DNA of 64,000 bases from an uncultured Lachnospiraceae bacterium (GTDB taxonomy: Bacteria > Bacillota > Clostridia > Lachnospirales > Lachnospiraceae). The stretch covers positions 1 through 64,000 of the forward strand of contig UQLY01000009.1 in the NCBI GenBank assembly GCA_900542015.1. The letters run 5' to 3'. Positions 26,628 to 35,985 of this stretch are shown one piece after another. How positions within the stretch are numbered: position 1 is the first letter of the stretch; every line of letters begins with the position of its first letter. The notes under the pieces were generated by a model. It did no database searches, was not told the DNA's origin, and saw nothing but the letters and a program-made list of their open reading frames with translations. Made by a program: the position numbers and the translations under genes.

Positions 26628-26645
26628 ATATCCCGTACCCCCATC

Positions 26646-28142
26646 TTATTTATAAAAAACTTCACCTAACATCAGGTCTTTCTTAAATTCACGGATTTTG
26701 GTGTCCTTATCAATATAAACGGCTTCGATTCCCATGGCGTTTGCCCAGTCTCCCATCTGCTCCGCGCTCAGGTCATAGGTAAATGCCGTATGATGAGCGC
26801 CTCCCGCCAGTATCCATGCTTCCGCGCCCACATACATATCCGGCTCAGGAGTCCAGAAATTCGTCGCAACAGGCAGCTTGGGCATAGGTTTTTCCACCTT
26901 TTTGCAATTTACATCATTGATGATCAGACGGAACCGGTTACCCAGATCAATCAAAGATACGGCGATTCCACTGCCCTCCTTGGAAGTAAATACCAGTCTT
27001 GCAGGATCTTCCCTGTCGCCCATGCTCAAGGGCTGACATTTGATGCTGATCGGACCATCCGCAATGGTAGGACAAATCTCCAGCATATGCGCCTGCAGGA
27101 TTCCTTCTTTTCCCTTTATCAGATTATATGTATAATCCTCCAGCATAGAAGTCCCTTTTGCACCGGGCATATCCTGTGTCATGATCTTCATCAGGCGTAC
27201 CATGGCTGCCACCTTCCAGTCGCCTTCTGCGCCAAAGCCATAACCCTTTTCCATCAATCTCTGTATCGCCAGACCGGGAAGCTGCCTCAGCCCGCCCAGA
27301 TCTCCAAAATGGGTTACAATCGCCTGATAATTCTTTTCCTCCAAAAATCTTTCAAATCCAATCTCGATCTGCGCCTGTACCCCTACATGCTCCCGAAATT
27401 CCGCCGGATTCCTTCCTTCCAGTAAAATCTCATATTTATCATAATATTCGTCCACCAGGGCGTTGACATCACCGATGGAAACGCTGTTTACGCAATCCGC
27501 GATCTCATTAACGGGATAGGTATCGATTTCCCAGCCGAACTTTATCTGCGCTTCCACTTTGTCGCCTTCGGTAACGGCTACATTACGCATATTATCCGCC
27601 ACACGCATAACGCGCACATGGCTGCTCTCAACAATACCGATCGCCGTCCGCATCCATGCGGCAATCTTTCCTATAACCACCGGATCTTCCCAGTGTCCCA
27701 CTACAACCTTTCTTTCTACCCTCATTCTGCTGACAATATGTCCGTATTCCCGATCCCCGTGCGCGGACTGATTTTCATTCATAAAGTCCATATCAATTGT
27801 ATCATAAGGAATCTCCTCATTAAACTGGGTATGCAGATGCAAAAGAGGTTTTCTATATTCCTGTAGCCCTAAGATCCAGGATTTTGCCGGAGAAAAAGTG
27901 TGCATCCATGTAATGACCCCCGCGCAGGTTTCATCCTGATTCGCCTCCTGAAAGGTTTTTCTGATAATCTCATTTGTAATTAAGGTCGGCTTCCACACCA
28001 CCTCGTAGGGCAACAGCCCCGACTTGTTCAACCCCTCCACAATTCTTTGAGAATGCTGCGCTACATTTCTCAGACACTCATCTCCGTATAAATCCTGCGA
28101 CCCCGTACAAAACCAAAACTTGTATTCTTTTTTTTGCAACAT
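26646..28142 (-). CDS. araA: L-arabinose isomerase
   Basis: 498 aa, normal length. The four metal or catalytic positions known in AraA are present in GYGFGAEGDWK (Glu), SMLEDYTYNL (Glu), AHMLEICPTI (His) and LAGGAHHTAFT (His). Converts L-arabinose to L-ribulose. AAGGAGG lies nine bases before the ATG. First gene of araA-kinase-araD-yesN-yesM. The upstream region has a putative AraR operator. Confidence 0.96.
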   Translation of the reverse strand: MLQKKEYKFWFCTGSQDLYGDECLRNVAQHSQRIVEGLNKSGLLPYEVVWKPTLITNEIIRKTFQEANQDETCAGVITWMHTFSPAKSWILGLQEYRKPLLHLHTQFNEEIPYDTIDMDFMNENQSAHGDREYGHIVSRMRVERKVVVGHWEDPVVIGKIAAWMRTAIGIVESSHVRVMRVADNMRNVAVTEGDKVEAQIKFGWEIDTYPVNEIADCVNSVSIGDVNALVDEYYDKYEILLEGRNPAEFREHVGVQAQIEIGFERFLEEKNYQAIVTHFGDLGGLRQLPGLAIQRLMEKGYGFGAEGDWKVAAMVRLMKIMTQDMPGAKGTSMLEDYTYNLIKGKEGILQAHMLEICPTIADGPISIKCQPLSMGDREDPARLVFTSKEGSGIAVSLIDLGNRFRLIINDVNCKKVEKPMPKLPVATNFWTPEPDMYVGAEAWILAGGAHHTAFTYDLSAEQMGDWANAMGIEAVYIDKDTKIREFKKDLMLGEVFYK

Positions 28143-28195
28143 TAGAATATACCTCCTTGATTTATTTTTCTGATACTTTCATAATTTCATCTTAA

Positions 28196-28221
28196 AACTT
28201 GTATTGTCATATTTACAAGTT
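28196..28221. promoter_or_regulatory. Putative AraR operator in front of araA
   Basis: AACTTGTA, ten bases, TACAAGTT: eight-base half-sites that are exact inverted copies, 54 bp upstream of araA. The TTGT/ACAA core recalls known AraR sites (ATTTGTACGTACAAAT type), though the spacing differs. The araR gene lies directly upstream. Confidence 0.5.
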
Positions 28222-28235
28222 GTTTTTTTATAAAA

Positions 28236-28282
28236 AAACCTCCCGCGGCAATCCATTTTTACCGGACGCCGCAGGAGGTTTT
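28236..28282 (-). terminator. Terminator of araR
   Basis: Minus strand AACCTCCTGCGGC, 18-nt loop, GCCGCGGGAGGTT then a run of T. Separates araR from the araA promoter. Confidence 0.85.
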
Positions 28283-28284
28283 CA

Positions 28285-29391
28285 TCAATTTCTTTTCATA
28301 CAGGAATCGCCCTCTACGATTCGGGGTTCAATCAATATTTTTGTATCCTTTCTTCCCGGATCTTTATTTTGAATCAGGTCCACCAAAAGCTCCGCCGCTA
28401 TTTTCCCAAGCTCCTCCTGGGGATGGGCAATCGTTGTCAGATTGACGCCGCCATTGCTTGCCATATTGGAATTATCATATCCTGTTACGGAAATATCCTC
28501 AGGGACTCTCAGTCCGGCGTCCGTCAAAGCCTTAATAACCCTTACTGCAATCTGGTCGTTATAGCAGACGATCCCGTCCATTTTTACGCCCCGCTCTATC
28601 ATCCGGCGGACGCTTTCATAGGGATGAACCTTCCAGTCCTCCGTATAAAACCACACCACTTTTTCCGGATCATAAGGCAACCCCGCTTCCTGCAGCGCCA
28701 TGGCATAACCCTTATGACGGTTTTGCCCCTGTATATCGTCCGACTTAAAAATGCCCGCAATATTTTTATGCCCCAGGGAAATCAGATGCTTAGTAATCAT
28801 ATATCCGCCCTTGCAGTCATCCATCAATACGCTGGGCTTATGGCTCATCTGAGCAAAACATCCCTGGATAAAAACATAAGGAATCCCCATTTCATCCAGT
28901 TTCCGGTACAGATTCGTATGCCTGCAGTAAATCTGGCTCTTGCTGGGCTCTATGATAATGCCGTCAATATCCTTCTGCTGCAGATCTTCGAGGCAAATTG
29001 CCTCCCGGCTTCTGGAGTTATGCGTGTTTTTTAAAATAATGCTGTATCCCCGGTCCGTCAGACAGGAATCAATTCCCTGAATGACTCTGGGAAAAATATA
29101 ATCGGATAAATAGGTAATAATTACCGCAATATTTTTAGAATTTCTGTTATGAACAGGCAATTCGCTGCAAAATGTTCCTCTCCCATGCTCCGCATAAATA
29201 AATCCCGCATTTTCCAGAATAGACAGCGCCTTCCTGACCGTCTGCCTGCTGACCTGATAGCGTGCCGCCAGCTCATTTTCCGAAGGCAGCTTATCCATCG
29301 GTTTAAACTCTCCCTCTAATATCTGTTTTTTTAAATCTTCCATCAGCTTACAATATTTGAGAGTCTTTTGCTGTGTTTCCTCATGATACAT
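28285..29391 (-). CDS. araR: Arabinose-responsive repressor, GntR/LacI hybrid
   Basis: 368 aa. A GntR winged helix (PSENELAARYQVSRQTVRKA, LENAGFIYAEHGRGTF) is joined to a LacI-type effector-binding domain (IAVIITYLSDYIFPRVIQGI, IVCYNDQIAVRVIKAL, VTGYDNSNMA). This fusion is the known AraR architecture of Firmicutes. Encoded next to araA with an inverted repeat between them, so it probably represses the ara operon until arabinose binds. Confidence 0.9.
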   Translation of the reverse strand: MYHEETQQKTLKYCKLMEDLKKQILEGEFKPMDKLPSENELAARYQVSRQTVRKALSILENAGFIYAEHGRGTFCSELPVHNRNSKNIAVIITYLSDYIFPRVIQGIDSCLTDRGYSIILKNTHNSRSREAICLEDLQQKDIDGIIIEPSKSQIYCRHTNLYRKLDEMGIPYVFIQGCFAQMSHKPSVLMDDCKGGYMITKHLISLGHKNIAGIFKSDDIQGQNRHKGYAMALQEAGLPYDPEKVVWFYTEDWKVHPYESVRRMIERGVKMDGIVCYNDQIAVRVIKALTDAGLRVPEDISVTGYDNSNMASNGGVNLTTIAHPQEELGKIAAELLVDLIQNKDPGRKDTKILIEPRIVEGDSCMKRN

Positions 29392-29402
29392 CTTTTTTCC
29401 CT

Positions 29403-30497
29403 CTAATATACGATCCGGTCTCTCCCCTGTTCTTTTCCCTGATAAAGCTTGCGGTCCGCCGCTTTTATCGTATCGTCCGCCTTCTTAGAATAATCATGCT
29501 CCGCAAGACCGAACGTCATGGTGATCCCGATTTCTATATCATCTTTCCTGATTCTCATATCCTTGATTTTCCTTCTGATGCTCTCTAACTTCACATAAGC
29601 ATCATCCCCGTTGCATCCGGGAAAAAGCAATAAAAATTCTTCTCCTCCCCATCTTGCCACAAAATCCTTTCCCGACATCTCTTCCTCAAAAATGCCGGCG
29701 ACTTTCTTTAAAACCTCGTCTCCCATATCATGTCCGTAGGTATCGTTTACTTTTTTGAAAAAATCAATATCGCAGATGCAAAGACTGAAACCGCAGCTTT
29801 CACTTCTGTCCCGAGCCACCCATTCCAGATATTCCCATGCCTTTCTCCGGTTATACAACCCGGTCAGCTTGTCGGTGTTCGCCTGCTTTTCCAACTGCTC
29901 ATTGTACTGCACAAGCTTGCCTTCCAGTTCCTGTCCGTCCCTGCTGAATATGTAAGCGATCAGAGAGATACACCAGAAAATCGTAACGGTATTAACGATC
30001 TGCAGGGTTTCTATAATAGATGAGGTAAGCGGAAGAAGCGGAGTCCTGTTCTGATACAGGTAAAACAAAATGATTCGTATCACGCATATGGCGGCAGCAT
30101 AGGCAAACTTTTGCTTATATCTTTGATATCCCGAAAAAAAGTACAGCAACAACATCACGATCAGAAAATGCTGCACGCCCACATTCCACCCGAAAAAATT
30201 GAGAATGGCTAAAATAAAAGCAAGCATGCCTACATTAAACATCCACAGGGTCACGATCGTCTTAAACTGATAGGAACAGGCAAAGATGCCCGCAAAAACG
30301 GCAAAAAAGACAATATAAAAAACGGTGCTTCTGATGTCCTTTATCACATTTCCGATAACTGCGTTGATAGAAAAATACACCAGTATGGAAATAATGATAT
30401 TTCTTATTACCACAATCGTCTTTTTTGATTCATTTTTTGCCTTTGTATCCTTTCCGATAAAAGCAATGATTTTCTTTAAAACATTTTCCGCACTCAA
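29403..30497 (-). CDS. Membrane diguanylate cyclase (GGEEF)
   Basis: 364 aa. The start is TTG (30495-30497) with GGGAG eight bases upstream. Five to six membrane segments fill about residues 28-185, followed by a coiled stretch (ELEGKLVQYNEQLEKQANTD) and a GGDEF domain with DKLTGLYNRR, FKKVNDTYGHDMGDEVL and the active motif RWGGEEFLLLF. It should make cyclic di-GMP. No RxxD inhibitory site is obvious in front of GGEEF. It ends 11 bp before araR. Confidence 0.88.
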   Translation of the reverse strand: MSAENVLKKIIAFIGKDTKAKNESKKTIVVIRNIIISILVYFSINAVIGNVIKDIRSTVFYIVFFAVFAGIFACSYQFKTIVTLWMFNVGMLAFILAILNFFGWNVGVQHFLIVMLLLYFFSGYQRYKQKFAYAAAICVIRIILFYLYQNRTPLLPLTSSIIETLQIVNTVTIFWCISLIAYIFSRDGQELEGKLVQYNEQLEKQANTDKLTGLYNRRKAWEYLEWVARDRSESCGFSLCICDIDFFKKVNDTYGHDMGDEVLKKVAGIFEEEMSGKDFVARWGGEEFLLLFPGCNGDDAYVKLESIRRKIKDMRIRKDDIEIGITMTFGLAEHDYSKKADDTIKAADRKLYQGKEQGRDRIVY

Positions 30498-30640
30498 ATC
30501 CTGATCTCCCTTTTACATTCCCCTCAAATTAACAAGAATCTGACACTTTCCCGTTTATTTTACACTATTTCGGGCGGGGATGCAATGAAAAGGAGAGATC
30601 CTGGCAGCAAGAGTACACTTTGCCAGAGCACGTTTGCCTG

Positions 30641-32521
30641 TTATTCATATCTGTTACCCATTTTGAGCAATGCCTTTCTTCTTTTGTTTTCATACATTTT
30701 TTTATCCGCAAGCTGTATATATTCCATAATAGAATCATTGTTTTCCGCTTCACAGATTCCGATACTTGCATCTATTGTATAATGCTCTTTAATGCGTTTA
30801 TTTTCCAGAGACAGCCTATCCTGCAATTGATTTTGAAATCTCTCAATTCGCCCCGGTTCATTTAAAAGCAATACCGCGGCAAATTCATCTCCTCCCATTC
30901 TGGCGCAAAATTCCCCTTTTTCCAATACCGCGCAAAGACATCTGCTGAGCGTAACAAGGCTTTCATCTCCTTTTAAATGTCCGAAATGGTCATTGATATA
31001 CTTTAATCCATCCATGTCGATACTTACCATGGCAATTCTCTTTCCCTTTCTTTTTACCACATCACAAACTTCCATAAGCTTCCTCTCAAATCCACGTCTG
31101 TTATAAATATTCGTCAGCGGGTCTTTGATACACATCTGCATAATGTCATGAACAGAAAATAACTCGTCATACATATAAATTCTTTTCAGAGTATTTCCCA
31201 CATTCATACAAAAAAATTCATATTTTTCATCCATTATGGAATTTTCCCCGGTTTTCATTTGAAAAATAAAGTATCCGTATACTTCATTTTTCCAGTGAAT
31301 CGGAACAAAAATATTCACTTTATTTTCCAAAAGAGACAGATGCTGCGTAGGGAGCAATTGCTTTTCCGGAAAAGGAATGTCCACAAAGACGGAATTTCCT
31401 TCTTCATCCAGATAATGTTTTAAACTGACAGGTTCTCCCCATACCGTTTTGACTGGTTCCCTCTGCCCACTGCCGTCTCCTTGTTTTAAACAGATAAAAC
31501 AATTTTCCAGATCAAATTCCCGGATGTAATGTCCTATCCACTCCAAACACTCTCTTTCATTCAATGCGCTTTCAAAGTCTGCGCTCATATAGATACATTC
31601 CTTTGCCATATATCGGAATTTTGTATTCCGGCTGCGGAATCTGTTATTGGAAGAAACGGAATCTCTCCCACAGCCGCAGCTGTGACGGTATCGGTTCTCC
31701 CCATGGATCAACCGGCACTGATCCGCAGTATTTCCCCGGGCAAGCGCAACTGCCGTCTCCAACGCCTGTCTTGCCATTTTTTCAAAAGGTATATGAACGC
31801 TGCTTAAATCCGGCTGATACATCCTTCCCTCTTCCAGATCATCGAATCCGCTGATACATATGTCCTCCGGTACGCGGATTCCCCTGCGATGTAATTCTTC
31901 ACAAACCGCCAAAGCCATATAATCATTGGAACAGATAATTGCCGAGGGCATTTTTTCTCTTCCTTCTGTAAAATAATCCACGATATCCGCACTTTGATCC
32001 TTCCAGTAATTTCCGTAAAAGATCATCTGCTCTGTAACGGGAATTTCCGCTTCTGCCATCGCCTTTTTATAGCCTTCCAGACGTCTCTCTGCATCCTCCA
32101 TAGTCATACGCCCGGTCACAAAGCAAATATCGCGAAAGCCATGATCTTTAATAAAATGATTGGTCATATCATACATGGCAGTCACATTATCGATTAACAC
32201 ATTATAATATCCTTCCTCTTTTGCACGAATACTGACAATCGGGCATTCCGCTTCCCTGTTCAGACGCTCCCGCAGTTCCTGTTCCATCCCGAAACGCCCC
32301 ATGGTATCTCCCGCAATAATCATGCCATCCAATTCTTTTAACTTCGGCAAATATAAAATGCTTTTTTCTCCCTCAGCATAAAGAATATTTTTGCCCGGCA
32401 TGGAAAAACTGCCAAAAATGTATAGTGTAATATGATGATCCCGGGCATAGGCTTCCATTTCTTTTATGATGATGGATGAATATGTTTGATTGATATCCCC
32501 TATGAAGATTCCGATTCTCAT
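30641..32521 (-). CDS. LacI-type sugar-sensor domain fused to diguanylate cyclase
   Basis: 626 aa from the ATG at 32521 (AGAGGA five bases upstream). Residues 1-280 are a LacI/periplasmic-binding-like domain without any DNA-binding helix: IGIFIGDINQTYSS, IVSIRAKEEGYYNVLIDN, ICSNDYMALAVCEELHRRGI and ISGFDDLEEG. A GAF-like middle part follows, then GGDEF with DPLTNIYNRRGF, INDHFGHLKGDE and ARMGGDEFAAV. No membrane segment is seen, so it should sense a cytosolic ligand, probably a sugar from the GH3 or arabinose pathways, and set cyclic di-GMP. It follows the GH3 gene by 95 bp. Confidence 0.85.
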   Translation of the reverse strand: MRIGIFIGDINQTYSSIIIKEMEAYARDHHITLYIFGSFSMPGKNILYAEGEKSILYLPKLKELDGMIIAGDTMGRFGMEQELRERLNREAECPIVSIRAKEEGYYNVLIDNVTAMYDMTNHFIKDHGFRDICFVTGRMTMEDAERRLEGYKKAMAEAEIPVTEQMIFYGNYWKDQSADIVDYFTEGREKMPSAIICSNDYMALAVCEELHRRGIRVPEDICISGFDDLEEGRMYQPDLSSVHIPFEKMARQALETAVALARGNTADQCRLIHGENRYRHSCGCGRDSVSSNNRFRSRNTKFRYMAKECIYMSADFESALNERECLEWIGHYIREFDLENCFICLKQGDGSGQREPVKTVWGEPVSLKHYLDEEGNSVFVDIPFPEKQLLPTQHLSLLENKVNIFVPIHWKNEVYGYFIFQMKTGENSIMDEKYEFFCMNVGNTLKRIYMYDELFSVHDIMQMCIKDPLTNIYNRRGFERKLMEVCDVVKRKGKRIAMVSIDMDGLKYINDHFGHLKGDESLVTLSRCLCAVLEKGEFCARMGGDEFAAVLLLNEPGRIERFQNQLQDRLSLENKRIKEHYTIDASIGICEAENNDSIMEYIQLADKKMYENKRRKALLKMGNRYE

Positions 32522-32561
32522 ATATTTCCTCTTTCTGCTCTTTCGTAGTTTTCCCCCCAAT

Positions 32562-32606
32562 GAAATATGCAGAACGAGGACCCGCATTACCCATTCTACA
32601 TATTTC
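32562..32606. promoter_or_regulatory. Hairpin between the GH3 gene and the sensor cyclase
   Basis: GAAATATGCAGAA and TTCTACATATTTC, 13-bp arms with one G-U, around a 19-nt loop. No T run follows on the minus strand, so it is more likely a processing, stability or operator element than a terminator. Confidence 0.4.
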
Positions 32607-32616
32607 ACACACTTAT

Positions 32617-34728
32617 TTAAACAATCAAATACTTACCTTCTTTACCCGTCAGCGCTTTCGTCCTCAGATCCGGCTGCCCGAATCCCGCATAAATGTATGC
32701 CCTGCTGCCGTCAAAGCATTTTTCCCCCTGTTCATTGACTGTCTCAAAAGCGGAGGACGGTATTGTTATTTCAAATTTTCTTTCTTCCTCCGGTTTCAAC
32801 CGCACTCTCTGAAATGCCGCCAGTTTCGGATTGGGAACCTCATTTTCCGTTCCCAGGACATGGACATAAATCTGAATGACGTCTTCCGTTTCCATTGCTC
32901 CCCGATTGCCTGCACAAACGGATATTTTTACATCTTTTCCGATTAAATCCGTATAATCCAAAGCTTCGTCTGTTTTCAATTCCGTTATATAAGTATCTCC
33001 ATACGTCAGTCCATAGCCAAAAGGATAAAGTGGTTCTTTTTTCAAGAACCGATAGGTACGTCCTTGCATAGAATAATCCGTAAAATCAGGAAGCCCATCT
33101 AAATCCCGATAAAGAGTTACCGGCAGTTTCCCGGACGGGGAAATCTCTCCAAATAGAATATCTGCGACATCCTTTCCGCCTCCGGCACCCGGATACCATG
33201 TCTGTAAAATCGCAGAAGCCTTTTCATTTGCAAAATTAAGATCCATGGCGCTTCCGCTCATCATGCAGACAATAAAGGGTACTTCTGTTTCCGCTACGGC
33301 TTCTAAAAGCCTTATTTGCGACTTGGGCAGTTGCAGATCCTTTTTATCTCCCGACGCATACGCATTACCTGTATCTCCTTCTTCTCCTTCCAGAGATTCA
33401 TCTAATCCCAGGCACAACACCACCAGATCGGAGTACTTTGCCACGGTTTTTGCTTCGGATATTCTGTCATCAGCCTTTGCCAAAGGTTCTTCTCTGTCAA
33501 AAAACAAGTGAGATCCCAAAGCATAAAGTACCCGGATATCTTCTCCCACATAATCTTGAATCCCTTCCAGTACGGTTATATATTTTGATGCCGTGCCATG
33601 GTAATTTCCGACCAGTGCTTCCCTGCTGTTCGCATTCGGTCCAATAACACCGATGGTCTTTATCTCCTTTTTATTAAGCGGAAGGATTCCGTTATTTTTT
33701 AATAAGACAATGCTTTCTCTTGCCGCCCGTGAAGCCAGCGCCAGATGTTCTTTACATTCCACGGATTCATAGGGAATTTCATCGTATTCCGTTTTATCAA
33801 ACATCCCGAGCAGGTATCTGGTGGTAAACAGGCGGATTGCCGATCTTCTGATATACTCCACGGGCAAATCTCCGTTTTCATAGGCTTCGACAATACTGCG
33901 ATAAGTACAGCCGCAATTTAAGTCACATCCCTTTTCCAATGCGAGGCGCACGCTTTCCACAGGGTTGCCGGTTACTTTGTGGTTTTCATGGAAATCTTTA
34001 ATTGCCCAGCAATCAGAGACATAATGACCCTCAAACCCCCATTTCCCGCGAAGTACTTCATCCATCAAATATTCGTGTGCACAACAGGGCTCGCCGTTTG
34101 TCCGGTTATAAGCGCCCATCACGGATTCCACATTTGCTTCTTTGACACATACTTCAAATGCCGGCAAATAAGTTTCCCACATATCCTTTAAACTTACCTT
34201 TGCATCAAAATAATGCCGCATATCTTCCGGTCCGGAATGCACCGCAAAGTGCTTTGCACATGCGGCAGTCCTCAGATATTCTCCGTCTCCCTGCAGTCCC
34301 CGGATAAATGCCACTCCCATCCTGCCGGTCAGATACGGATCCTCTCCATAAGTCTCATGTCCTCTTCCCCATCTGGGATCCCGGAACAAATTAACATTGG
34401 GCGACCAGATCGTCAGCCCCTTATATATATCTCTGTCTTCCTGCTCGGAAAACTCGTTATATTTTGCCCTGGCTTCAACGGAAACCGCCTCTCCGATTTT
34501 TTTCAGCAATTCTTCGTCAAAAGTAGCTCCCAGACCAATTGCCTGCGGAAATACCGTGGCAGTACCCGCCCGCGCCACTCCATGCAGTCCTTCGCTCCAC
34601 CAGTTATATGCCGGAACGCCCAATCTCTCAATTGCCGGTGCGTCATAACGAAGCTGGAACGCCATTTCTTCTATGCTCATCTGATCAACCAGCGCCGTCG
34701 CTTTTTCCATCGCTGTCTTCCTATCCAT
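32617..34728 (-). CDS. Glycoside hydrolase family 3 (beta-glucosidase/beta-xylosidase)
   Basis: 703 aa, no signal peptide, so cytosolic. The GH3 N-terminal barrel shows NWWSEGLHGVAR, FRDPRWGRGHETYGEDPYLT, CAKHFAVHSGPE and the nucleophile Asp in HYVSDCWAIKDF. The GH3 C-terminal domain (GVIGPNANSREALVGNYHG) and a fibronectin-like tail (PFGYGLTYGDT, then NRGAMETEDVIQIYV) follow. The pattern is that of bacterial xylosidase/glucosidase members; the exact sugar is not readable from sequence. The adjacent AraC regulator and CUT1 importer suggest it cleaves imported oligosaccharides. Confidence 0.9.
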   Translation of the reverse strand: MDRKTAMEKATALVDQMSIEEMAFQLRYDAPAIERLGVPAYNWWSEGLHGVARAGTATVFPQAIGLGATFDEELLKKIGEAVSVEARAKYNEFSEQEDRDIYKGLTIWSPNVNLFRDPRWGRGHETYGEDPYLTGRMGVAFIRGLQGDGEYLRTAACAKHFAVHSGPEDMRHYFDAKVSLKDMWETYLPAFEVCVKEANVESVMGAYNRTNGEPCCAHEYLMDEVLRGKWGFEGHYVSDCWAIKDFHENHKVTGNPVESVRLALEKGCDLNCGCTYRSIVEAYENGDLPVEYIRRSAIRLFTTRYLLGMFDKTEYDEIPYESVECKEHLALASRAARESIVLLKNNGILPLNKKEIKTIGVIGPNANSREALVGNYHGTASKYITVLEGIQDYVGEDIRVLYALGSHLFFDREEPLAKADDRISEAKTVAKYSDLVVLCLGLDESLEGEEGDTGNAYASGDKKDLQLPKSQIRLLEAVAETEVPFIVCMMSGSAMDLNFANEKASAILQTWYPGAGGGKDVADILFGEISPSGKLPVTLYRDLDGLPDFTDYSMQGRTYRFLKKEPLYPFGYGLTYGDTYITELKTDEALDYTDLIGKDVKISVCAGNRGAMETEDVIQIYVHVLGTENEVPNPKLAAFQRVRLKPEEERKFEITIPSSAFETVNEQGEKCFDGSRAYIYAGFGQPDLRTKALTGKEGKYLIV

Positions 34729-34866
34729 ATCTATTTCCTTTCATCCGCAAATCTGCTATGATTTTATTTCCTTTATCTGACTATATCATAATTGAAAAGC
34801 CATCCGTTTCACATCACACATATTGCGTTCTGTTTTACAAATATTGCTAACATTACTGCCTGAAAC

Positions 34867-34895
34867 TTTTCATTTTGTACAAAAGCGGATATAAT
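34867..34895 (+). promoter_or_regulatory. Promoter of the AraC-family gene
   Basis: TTTTCA (34867-34872), 17-nt spacer, TATAAT (34890-34895), about 55 bp before the ATG. It lies in the 221-bp divergent region shared with the GH3 gene. Confidence 0.5.
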
Positions 34896-34949
34896 ATGAT
34901 TTAACAAGGGTTTTATGTTATCCAGGGGTTAAGAGAAGGAGGAATCTGC

Positions 34950-35882
34950 ATGAATTACAGCCGGATTAAGAAAGTTCCTGCCAGTTACGAACAACCGGTG
35001 CAAAACTTTATAGGCAGGACATTGAACGGTCAACAGGAACAGGTTGATTATATACCCGAATCACATATGCGTATCTGGTATAATAATCAGCCCGAAAATT
35101 ATACCATGCACCATCATAATGCAATGGAAATCATTGTCTGTATGGAAAACGAATATGTCGTAATGGCAAATTCTCAAAAATATGTCTTAAATGTCGGTGA
35201 TATTCTGATTATTCCGCCTCACAAGCTGCATGAGCTCATATGTAATTCTTATGGCATCCGTTTTATTTTCCTGATCAATATGGAAATGATTAACTGTTTA
35301 AAAGACTATCAAACACTGGATCCTGTTTTTATGGAACCTTATTTATGCAATGCGAACACCAGACCCCATATTTATCAGCAGGTATACGCTTCCTTAATGC
35401 AGATGATCGATATTTATTTTTCCAACGAAACGTTTTGGGAAGCCTCTATTTATTCCCTGATATTGGGAACACTGGTTACCATCGGACGGGATTATTTTGG
35501 TCTGAATGAAAAAGGCAGCGATCCTGCCTCACAGGATAAAAAGCAGGAATACTATGAAAAGTTTGCAAATCTTCTCAGTTATATCGATGCAAATTACACG
35601 GAAGATCTGACGTTGGAACAGGCTGCCGATTTTATCGGTTTTTCCAAATTTCATTTTTCCCGTCTGTTCAAACAATATACCAATACGACTTTCTATGAAT
35701 ATTTATGTCACAAACGCATACAGGCGGCGCAATCTATGCTGACCATGGATATCCCTATTACAGATATTGCTTTTCAGACCGGTTTTAACAATCTGACTAC
35801 TTTCTGCCGATGCTTCAAAAAATTCACCGACTGTTCTCCCACTGAATATCGGAATAAATTCCGCAAAGAAGCGGTTCGATAA
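34950..35882 (+). CDS. AraC-family regulator with cupin sensor domain
   Basis: 310 aa. An N-terminal cupin (MHHHNAMEIIVCMENEYVVM, DILIIPPHKLHEL) probably binds a sugar, and the C-terminal AraC pair of helix-turn-helix motifs (TLEQAADFIGFSKFHFSRLF, ITDIAFQTGFNNLTTFCRCF) binds DNA. It is divergent from the GH3 gene and next to the CUT1 importer, so it likely activates one or both. AGAAGGAGG precedes the ATG. Confidence 0.9.
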   Translation: MNYSRIKKVPASYEQPVQNFIGRTLNGQQEQVDYIPESHMRIWYNNQPENYTMHHHNAMEIIVCMENEYVVMANSQKYVLNVGDILIIPPHKLHELICNSYGIRFIFLINMEMINCLKDYQTLDPVFMEPYLCNANTRPHIYQQVYASLMQMIDIYFSNETFWEASIYSLILGTLVTIGRDYFGLNEKGSDPASQDKKQEYYEKFANLLSYIDANYTEDLTLEQAADFIGFSKFHFSRLFKQYTNTTFYEYLCHKRIQAAQSMLTMDIPITDIAFQTGFNNLTTFCRCFKKFTDCSPTEYRNKFRKEAVR

Positions 35883-35904
35883 ATTTATCTTTTTCCTATA
35901 ATAA

Positions 35905-35942
35905 GAAAAAGGGCTGTAGCAAAATGCCGCTGCAGTCCTTTT
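35905..35942. terminator. Bidirectional terminator between araC-type gene and importer
   Basis: AAAAAGGGCTGTAGC, eight-base loop, GCTGCAGTCCTTTT. It separates two convergent genes (ends at 35882 and 35986). The GGGCTGT core matches the terminator family seen at 14.6 and 59.4 kb. Confidence 0.75.
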
Positions 35943-35985
35943 CCTTTGCAATATTGGGGGATGGATATATGGTATTGTATTATCC

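Noticed and set aside
28196..28221. Riboswitch in the araA leader
   Set aside because: The leader is too short and shows only an operator-like inverted repeat and a ribosome site.
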